The position numbers and the translations under genes are program-made. From contig LODT01000037.1 in the NCBI GenBank assembly GCA_001606155.1, positions 372,001 through 436,000 of the forward strand: DNA of 64,000 nucleotides, given 5' to 3'. The notes under the pieces were generated by a model. It saw nothing but the letters and a program-made list of their open reading frames with translations. It searched no databases and was not told where the DNA came from. Source of the DNA: Tieghemostelium lacteum (taxonomy: Eukaryota; Evosea; Eumycetozoa; Dictyosteliales; Raperosteliaceae). This document shows, piece by piece, positions 56,650 to 64,000 of this stretch; the first letter of the stretch is position 1, and every line of letters starts with the position of its first letter.

Positions 56650-58338
56650 TTAAAACTTATTACTAAAAGATTCAACTTGAAATACTGTGCATTTGTAGTT
56701 GATATTACATTTTGATAACAAAATTTTCTCTATAGGAATTTGTGTAAATGGAGTAAATGGGAGGTAGCCATGCTCACCTGATGTATCTAAAAATTTACAA
56801 CCTTGAATATTTAGAGATATTAAATTGGATTTTGTCAACCATTCTGGGAATATTTTATCGAATAGGTCCTCTTTTAATGTATTGTAAGAGTAATCTAGGT
56901 GTTGGAGAGATGGGCAATCTAGTATCAGCCCATTCAATAACATTGTATGAATATGAATACTATTTGCATGATATTTAGTCTTAACACCTAGTTCAGTTAA
57001 ATAGTTATTAGATTTAATTGAATCTAGTAATGGTTCATGTGACCCTTCCATTACTCTAGTTAAAACCAACATTATTTTATACAGTGTTGGTATATTACAT
57101 TTAATGACATCAATAATGTTCTGTATATCTGTATTCAATAATAATTGTGTAATGTTTCTGTTGGCTAATGATCTCATGAAAGATGGTGCACTTGAGAGTT
57201 GTGGTACCCCATTTATTACACCACTATTAAAATGCATAATGAGATTATCACTCTGAATATTAGACAATAGTTCTATTATTGAATTATCTAATATATTACC
57301 TGTATCATTCATTTTTAATACAAATCTTCCCAAATCTTTGAAATTATCTATTAACATATTATAGAGTGTAGCTTGAGAGTTGTTATCACCTATATCAAAC
57401 TCAAAAACTCTTAGAGATGTCACTATTAAATTGTTCTTGGTAGCTGTAGTATTACCAACTAAAGAGGCTTTTAATTTCAATGTTGACATAGAACTACCAT
57501 GTAAAAAGGATACCAGTACATTTGGAGTTAATGTCAAACTTTGGTGACTTAACATTAGTTTATCTAGTGACTTTAAGTGGTCCATTTGGAATATAAAATC
57601 AATATTTGCTTCATTATCTGGAATAGTTAATTCAGGATCAATGACTACCGACAGCTCTTTCAGTGACTTATAAGATTCTACAAATGTAAATATTTCCTTT
57701 ACATTTTGCATAATCATACCTGATGGGAATGGTCCGCTACTTTTAACATATCTAAGTTCCAAAGCCATTAGATTCTGAAATGAGAATGAATATACAATCT
57801 CTAATAGATGAGCACGAGTTTTATCAACGACAGTTTCATTGAAATTCTTTATAGTTTGAGTAACCTTATCCTTAGCAGTACTATGTCGTAATACATTGCT
57901 ATTGGTATAAGTTGCCCTACAACTACCATCCCAAAGCACCAAATGTGGCACCACTAAACCATTTAAAAAGTTTTCCAATTGATAGATGTGATGATCATAT
58001 TTTATAGTGTAATAGTATTTATGTATCTTTTCTAAACTTATATTGGTGGTTTCTTCATATTGACTACCATTGTAGTTGTGATAACAAATCTTTGGTATCA
58101 TTATAGAATTACTAATATTTCTATAACATAAATTTTCAGGTATTCCTGCAATTACAAAGGTCTTTAAATAAGTCAATTTGGGTACTATTTCCTTCCATTC
58201 TTTACACACTAATTTGATATCTAAGATTTTATGTACTAATCTCTCAATATCATAATCTGTACTTGTCTTTCTACAACCAATATCTAATAAATAATAATTT
58301 AATATCTTTATAAGAAGAAAATGATCACTTATCACCAT
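56650..58338 (-). CDS. F-box/LRR-like protein, dictyostelid type
   Basis: Intronless, 562 aa. Residues about 10-60 (LLIKILNYYLLDI, then IKLVCKEWKEIVPKLTYLKT) resemble a degenerate F-box helix set. The rest is leucine-rich with irregular repeats (LKELSVVIDPELTIP, FQNLMALELRYVKSSGPF, LQHLDYSYNTLKE, LISLNIQGCKFLD) as in LRR superhelices. Dictyostelids have large families of such proteins with fast evolution; function is presumably substrate binding in an SCF-type ubiquitin ligase, not shown. No catalytic motif. Confidence 0.6.
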   Translation of the reverse strand: MVISDHFLLIKILNYYLLDIGCRKTSTDYDIERLVHKILDIKLVCKEWKEIVPKLTYLKTFVIAGIPENLCYRNISNSIMIPKICYHNYNGSQYEETTNISLEKIHKYYYTIKYDHHIYQLENFLNGLVVPHLVLWDGSCRATYTNSNVLRHSTAKDKVTQTIKNFNETVVDKTRAHLLEIVYSFSFQNLMALELRYVKSSGPFPSGMIMQNVKEIFTFVESYKSLKELSVVIDPELTIPDNEANIDFIFQMDHLKSLDKLMLSHQSLTLTPNVLVSFLHGSSMSTLKLKASLVGNTTATKNNLIVTSLRVFEFDIGDNNSQATLYNMLIDNFKDLGRFVLKMNDTGNILDNSIIELLSNIQSDNLIMHFNSGVINGVPQLSSAPSFMRSLANRNITQLLLNTDIQNIIDVIKCNIPTLYKIMLVLTRVMEGSHEPLLDSIKSNNYLTELGVKTKYHANSIHIHTMLLNGLILDCPSLQHLDYSYNTLKEDLFDKIFPEWLTKSNLISLNIQGCKFLDTSGEHGYLPFTPFTQIPIEKILLSKCNINYKCTVFQVESFSNKF

Positions 58339-58416
58339 TCTAGCTCCAAAACTATTTTTAAGGGGGATTTTATAAATAAAAACGATATTTATTTTTAGAA
58401 CAGGAAAAACATTGAT

Positions 58417-59508
58417 TTAAATAGTAGCTGGTAATTTCCAATCAATTTCTGTAAGATCTTTGGATTTTAAAAATTCATTGGCCTTTCTGAAATGATCACA
58501 ACCCATAAAATGTTTTACAGAGAGAGGTGATGGGTGACCACTTTCCAAGACATGATGCTTTTTCTTGTCGATCTTTGAACCTTTTTTCTTTGCAAAACCA
58601 CCCCATAGTATGAATACAATGGGTCCAGGTTGCTTGTTGAGAATATCCATGACAGTATCAGTAAAAGTTGCCCAACCAAATTTCTCGTGACTATTTGGTT
58701 TAGCTTGAGTAACTGTCATTACAGCATTGAGTAAAAATACACCTTGATCAGCCCATGATTGGAGAAACCCATGTTTGGGTGCTTCAAAATCCTCTATAGT
58801 GTTTTTTAACTCTTTGTACATATTAATCAGTGATGGTGGTGGTGAAATTCCCTTTTTAACTGAAAAACACAAACCATGTGCTTGTCCAGGACCATGATAT
58901 GGATCTTGACCTACAATTACTACTTTAACCTTATCCAATGGTACTCTATTGAATGCAGTAAATACCTCATCTTGTGGTGGATAAATTGGTCTTGGTGCAC
59001 CATTTATATTCTTTATCATTGTTTTTATATAGGTTTTGGTAATCTCATCTTTTAGAGCTATTTTCCATGACTCTTCTGTTAAATGATCAAATAGATTATC
59101 ATATTCATTAGGGTTTTTAATCACTGCCTCTTCCTTCTTCTCTTCCTCCTCCTCCTCCTCCTCTTCTTCATCAATTTCCTCCTTTGTTCTCTTTTTAGTT
59201 GCTTTGGCCTTTGGTTTGGCTTTTGCTTTTGATTTAACTTTACCTTTCTCTTCCTCTTCCTCTTCATCTTTTTCTTCTTTTTCTTCTTCATCTTTATCTT
59301 CATTCAATACTTTTTTTGGTTTTTTAGCTTTTGTAGCTTTCTTTACAGTAGTAGTTGTATTAGTTACAGTTGTATTGTCATCTTTGACAACTTTTGATTT
59401 CTTTGTTATTTCTGGTGCATCTTCTTCCTCTGAGTTATCTTCATTATCTATTTTGTTAAAAAATGAATCAATTTTTGGTTGATTTTTATCTGATTCTATT
59501 TTTCTCAT
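58417..59508 (-). CDS. ung: uracil-DNA glycosylase with PIP box
   Basis: Intronless, 363 aa. Family 1 motifs are present: VVIVGQDPYHGPGQA at about residues 194-208 (catalytic Asp and His-linked water loop) and HPSPLSVKHF at about 324-333 (DNA-reading loop). The core is 220 residues, as in E. coli and human UNG. An N-terminal 130-residue extension holds a PCNA-interaction box QPKIDSFF at residues 10-17, then long Lys/Glu and Lys/Ala stretches (EEEEEEEEKKEE, KSKAKAKPKAKATKK). It removes uracil from DNA in base-excision repair; the PIP box and basic tail fit a nuclear, replication-coupled form. Confidence 0.93.
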   Translation of the reverse strand: MRKIESDKNQPKIDSFFNKIDNEDNSEEEDAPEITKKSKVVKDDNTTVTNTTTTVKKATKAKKPKKVLNEDKDEEEKEEKDEEEEEEKGKVKSKAKAKPKAKATKKRTKEEIDEEEEEEEEEEKKEEAVIKNPNEYDNLFDHLTEESWKIALKDEITKTYIKTMIKNINGAPRPIYPPQDEVFTAFNRVPLDKVKVVIVGQDPYHGPGQAHGLCFSVKKGISPPPSLINMYKELKNTIEDFEAPKHGFLQSWADQGVFLLNAVMTVTQAKPNSHEKFGWATFTDTVMDILNKQPGPIVFILWGGFAKKKGSKIDKKKHHVLESGHPSPLSVKHFMGCDHFRKANEFLKSKDLTEIDWKLPATI

Positions 59509-59662
59509 GTTTGCTTGATATAAATGCTTTTGTCAAAAATAAATTATTACTAACAGATTTTAAAATGAAGATTTTTTTGATCAAAAAAAGGCGGGTTGAA
59601 GAATTCTTAGAATTTAAATTTCTATGTTATTACTAAAATTGTTATTTATTTTCAAATAAATG

Positions 59663-60854
59663 TTATTTGTGTGTCCATGGTAATAAATCTAATAATTTTT
59701 TTCCAAGGAGTGAGAGAAGGGGAGGTTTATAGGAATTGTTGGTTTCCAAAGTTGAAAACTTCTTTGCAACATAGGAAGGATGGTTACCAGAGTGATACCA
59801 TTCCTTCTGCTTTTGAGCATATTGTTGATTGATAGTTACATTAGGTAAATGTGCAAGATAAATAACTTCTCTAACTTTTTCACCTGAATGAAACTGGTCA
59901 TTACAATGAGGCATTCTCCAATCCCAAAACAAAACATCACCTCTATGAATAGGTATGAATTGTAAAGAGTTCTTTATAAATTGGTCCATATCATTAATAT
60001 CAAATGAATTTCCTCTCTTTAACTTCTGATTTCCATCCTCATTAAACTTGTATTGATTTTGAAAGTACTCCACAGTCTTGAAATGAAATTTAGGTATTGT
60101 CCAAAATCCACCTTGTTCTTTATCCAATGTATCTGTAAGGCTAACAAAAGCCTGTATAGGTTGCCAAAACCTCAAAGGTTTCAATTCAATATTTTCATCA
60201 ACTAATTTCTCACCTTTGAATAAATGATAAGGGTTCTAGAAAAATGTTAATTCAGTACTTTAAGATAGATTTAAAGGTAATACTCAAGATACATACACAA
60301 TCCAAATGAATACCAGTACCTTTTTGAACTAGTTGGTCATGTGTAAGGGTTTCAGGTAGATGAGGGATTCTAAAACCACATCGATTGACAAACATAAACA
60401 TCTCTTCAGGGTTAAAGGGACCGTAGATATTGGGCCATTCATTGAGGTCAGAGTGTATAGGTAGTGGTTGTGAATAGGTTGTTGAGTATAGTTGTGAAAA
60501 GGATTGGTAGACTGAATGTAATTCTCTTATTTTATACATTGAAGTACCATGATAGAAGTTAATCATTCCTCCGAAACCATTAGAGACATTGGATGTTAGA
60601 TTCTCTTGGTGTAGGAGAACTTTAGATTCTTCAGCTGATCCAATTTCAGTACCTTTGAAATCTATATTTGCATTTCTAGTTAGATACTCTCTAATCTCTC
60701 TTTGGTGTTGTTGAAGTAGTTCCTCAGGTACCAATCCACTCTTTATCAAAAATCCTTGTGATTTAAATAAGTCAATATCTTTTATTGACAATGGTCCCTC
60801 TAAAATAGTTTTACAATTTTCTAATAATAGAGTTTTGATAGTTTTAATGAACAT
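59663..60854 (-). CDS. phytanoyl-CoA dioxygenase-like Fe(II)/2-oxoglutarate enzyme
   Basis: Two exons, 60297-60854 and 59663-60235, join in phase 0 over a 61 bp intron (GTATGT...TTCTAG), giving 376 aa from the ATG at 60854 (an upstream GTG is not used). The Fe-binding triad is visible as HLD in TGIHLDC (His and Asp at about residues 183/185) and the distal His in WRMPHCNDQF (about 295), with the downstream VREVIYLAHL strand supplying the 2-oxoglutarate Arg. GPFNPEEMFMFVNRCG and FWQPIQAFVSLTD fill the sheet. The substrate is unknown; PhyH-fold proteins hydroxylate many small molecules. No peroxisomal SKL end (it ends PWTHK). Confidence 0.7.
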
Positions 60855-61202
60855 CACACATTCAATAATATTAAATAAATAATTTGTGAATATGAAGATT
60901 TAAAAAAAACAAAAAAAAAAAAGTTTATTATAATAATACTTTAACAATTCTAATAACTAACAACTAATTAATTAATTCTTTTTTAAAATTAATCAAATTT
61001 TTAGTTTATTTGTTTTGTTTTTTACTAGATAAAGTTCCAAATTGAATTTACACATGTTTGACATAATTTTGTATTTTTATAAATTTACCTGGATGTTGAA
61101 AGGGCAAATGGTGGGAAAAAATTTTATTATAATTGGAGTGTTGAACTAACCATTGAAAAATTTTATAAATTCATTCATTTAAATTTTTGGTAAAACAATA
61201 CA
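60855..61202. other. divergent promoter, dioxygenase / aminopeptidase
   Basis: About 350 bp, A/T rich, A run near 60902-60920. No site recognised. Confidence 0.4.
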
Positions 61203-63930
61203 ATGGATAATAAATATTTAATATTAAAAGGTGATCGTTTGGTACTACCAGATCAGGTCATTCCTTCACAATATAATTTACATTTGTCACCTTCGCTTAA
61301 AGATTTCACATTCAATGGAACAGTTGATATCAGTGTAAAGGTAGCTAGAGAAACACAAATTATCATCATACATGCTATTGAATTAAAGATTTCATTGGCA
61401 AAGATTGGTGATTTGGTAGCTTCAAAAATCAGTTTTTACGAACCTGAGGAAGTTGCCATATTGGAATTTGATCAATCTGTTATGCCAATTGAAAATACTA
61501 CTCTGACTTTAGAGTTTCAAGGTATACTCAATGATCAAATGAGAGGTTTCTATAGATCAAAATATACATTGAATGGTGAAGATAGATATATGGGTTCAAC
61601 TCAATTTGAACCTACTGATGCTAGACGTTCTTTCCCTTGTTTTGATGAACCAGCTCTTAAAGCTGTATTTAACGTCAAATTAACCATTCCATCCAATTTA
61701 ACAGCTCTATCCAATATGCCTGAGCTCTCTATATTAGAGAACACCAATTCTACAAAAACCTATACGTATGTAGTCCTAAATTTTACATTTATATCTGAAA
61801 TAATTTGTGGGTTAATATTTATCATAATGTTGAAATAGATTTGATAAGACACCAAAGATGTCAACTTATTTACTTGCCTATTGTTTTGGTGAGTTTACTT
61901 ATATTGAAGGTCACACAAAGGATGGTGTTAGAGTTAGAATTTATAAGACTGCTGGTCAAGAAGAGAGTGGTGAGTTTGCTTTGGATGTATCTATAAAGAG
62001 TTTGAATTACTATTGTAATTACTTTGAGATTTCATATCCATTGACAAAGTGTGACCAGATTGCAGTTCCAGATTTCAATTTGGGCGCAATGGAGAACTGG
62101 GGTTTGATTACCTATAGGGAAGATATGTTGTTGACATCACCTCAGACTAATACCAATCAGAGATCAGAAATTGCAGAGGTAATTGCACATGAATTGGCTC
62201 ATCAATGGTTTGGTAATTTAGTAACAATGGATTGGTGGGACAGTTTGTATTTGAATGAAGGTTTTGCTACTTGGGTGGGGTGCATGGCAACTAACCATAT
62301 ATTCCCAGAATGGAATTATTGGTTGAAATTCACATCTACCTATTTGAATAGTGCATTGTCTTTGGATGCATTGGACAATTCACATCCTATAGAGGTACCT
62401 GTATTCAATTCCAATCAGATTAATGAGATTTTTGATACCATTTCCTATGATAAAGGGTCATGTATTATAAGAATGATGGATGGTAGATTTGGAGAGTCAT
62501 TTAGAAAGGGTTTGGTCCAGTATCTTAAGAAACATCAATACAAAAACACAAGATCTGATGATCTTTGGGATTCTATTTCTCAAGTCTCTGGTATTGATGC
62601 TAAATCATTTATTGATAATTTCATCAAGAAAACTGGTTATCCAGTTATTAGTTTCAAGGCTACTAGTTCACCTGGAACATTTGAATTGACTCAAAAGAAA
62701 TTTACATATCATCAAGCAACAACTCAGACTGAAACACAGAATACTGAACAGAGATCTGGAAGTTCTTCACCTGGATCTACATCATCTAATTCTGATAATC
62801 AAGGACTTTGGAATTGCTTTATAAAGATTCAAACTGACCAATCTACACATGAGGTAATGTTAGATAAGAAACAGTGTTTGGTAAAGATTCCAAATTTCAA
62901 TCCTATCACTAACCCACAAGCATGGATTAAACCAAACTTTGGACAAACTGGATATTATCGTATTGATTACGATCCTATTATTATTAAAGGCTTAATACCA
63001 AGAATTAGATCACTTGAACTCCCAGCAACTGATAGATTAGGTCTAATTAATGATAGTTATCATTTGTGTAAAGCTGGTCTGTCTTCTATTGGAAGTTATA
63101 TGGAATTAGTTGGTGCCTATGTTAATGAAAAAGAGGCTTCTATATGGTCAGTTATTGTCAAACATTTGTCCTTTATCAAAGAGTTGTCACATGATGAGCC
63201 ATATTACCCACAATTAGCTCAGTTTATAACTAAACTATTGAAGCCAATATCTACAAGATTAAAGTTTGATCCAGTTCTAGGAGAATCTTCAAGCGATAGT
63301 ATGTTGAGAGAAATCATTAATATAGAATTAGGATCTCTAGGTGACACTGAAGTCATTATGGAATCTAAAAAAAGATTCCAAAGTTTTGTTGAAGATACAT
63401 CTTCATTACACTCTGATATCACATCAACTGTATTGAATACTGTATTGCTAAACGGAGGTGAACTAGAACAAAATGAACTCATTTCACAGTACTTGGTATC
63501 TAATAACACCAGTTTAAAACTCAATGTACAGACAGCCATCAGTAAAGTCTCAACACCTAAACTCTTAGAGAAAGCATTGGACTTCTCGTTGAGTAAAAAT
63601 GTTAGAGCACAGGATACATTTGTCAGTTGGTATTCTATTCCATCACAATTGAAACCCTATGCATTGGACTACTTCCAAAAACACTTTAAAGAGATATATG
63701 CAGTTCATCAATCCAGTAGTTTATTCCATCACATTGTCTCCTCAGTCTTACCAATTAAATTAAATCAAATTCAATTGGATCAGATTGAATTATTCTTCTC
63801 TGAAAATCCAATTGCAAATTGTGAACGTACCATTAGACAAGATATTGAAAGAATTAAAATCAATTCTATTTGGTTCCAACAAATTGGTAAAGATCTATTG
63901 AAATGGTTTGATTCACAGAAAAAAGAGTAA
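61203..63930 (+). CDS. psaA: puromycin-sensitive-type M1 aminopeptidase
   Basis: Two exons, 61203-61765 and 61839-63930, join in phase 2 over a 73 bp intron (GTATGT...AAATAG), giving 884 aa. The exopeptidase motif GAMEN (about residues 270-274), zinc site HELAHQW (about 305-311) and the third ligand Glu in NEGFA (about 327) are intact. N-terminal saddle (LVLPDQVIPSQYNLHL) and C-terminal helical domain are full length; between them is a Ser/Gln/Thr-rich insert (about 485-515). It trims N-terminal residues from cytosolic peptides; the D. discoideum PsaA/NPEPPS branch is the closest known group. The start is the first ATG after stops. The gene ends just before the window edge. Confidence 0.92.
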
Positions 63931-64000
63931 TAAAACTTTTTTTTCTTTCAAATAATCTATTCAAATAAATGTTCAACAATCAATCTTCAGTCTTTTGCGC

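Overview
The window is nuclear DNA from a dictyostelid social amoeba (Amoebozoa). Evidence: AT-rich spacers with long A/T runs, short phase-conserved introns of about 60-110 bp with GTAAGT/GTATGT donors, AAT- and CAA-encoded Asn and Gln tracts, and gene families typical of the group (ComC-like surface proteins, Aly-type amoeba lysozyme, PI3-kinase with low-complexity N-terminus, 12-family-style short oxysterol-binding proteins). The species is not identified; codon use and intron density suggest a relative of Dictyostelium rather than D. discoideum itself.

Layout. 1-2.2 kb: small unrecognised ORFs and gene fragments. 2.2-18.5 kb: ordinary single-copy genes: an OSCA/TMEM63 channel, a hypothetical protein, a GPS2-like corepressor subunit (two exons), a sphingosine-1-phosphate phosphatase, a VWA protein, a coiled-coil ORF, a class I-type PI3-kinase and an MIT-domain protein. 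19.1-33.5 kb: three tandem, same-strand ComC-like cell-surface receptors, each rebuilt here as six exons with all introns in phase 1, plus a relic tail of a fourth copy. 33.5-36.3 kb: a junkyard made of a duplicated 3' end of the MKKS-like gene fused to a duplicated ComC tail, the latter split by a 289 bp TG...CA element with a 6 bp target duplication, next to a broken PIF/Harbinger transposase and another interrupted gene. 36.3-41.4 kb: a SAM - PD-(D/E)XK-like - protein kinase fusion gene (598 aa, four exons), an MKKS-type chaperonin (four exons), and a truncated second SAM-gene copy whose flanks match the first copy while the SAM domain itself is different. 41.5-64 kb: conserved housekeeping genes: CDC26 (APC/C), RuvB-like 1, leucine aminopeptidase, Snu13 (start codon alone in exon 1), an unrecognised protein, a Ctk3-like CTD-kinase gamma subunit, purple acid phosphatase, an Aly-type lysozyme with a Ser/Gly insert, a D-lactate-dehydrogenase-like enzyme, an oxysterol-binding protein, an F-box/LRR-like protein, uracil-DNA glycosylase with PIP box, a PhyH-like dioxygenase and an M1 aminopeptidase.

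No single pathway links the genes. The two regions that behave unlike the rest are the ComC array (repeated duplication, probable gene conversion) and the adjoining 33.5-41.4 kb block, where pieces of neighbouring genes have been copied and mixed. The SAM-nuclease-kinase gene with its mosaic partner is the best candidate for something not yet described. Exon structures given here were deduced by eye from splice consensus and frame continuity; all of them need transcript support.
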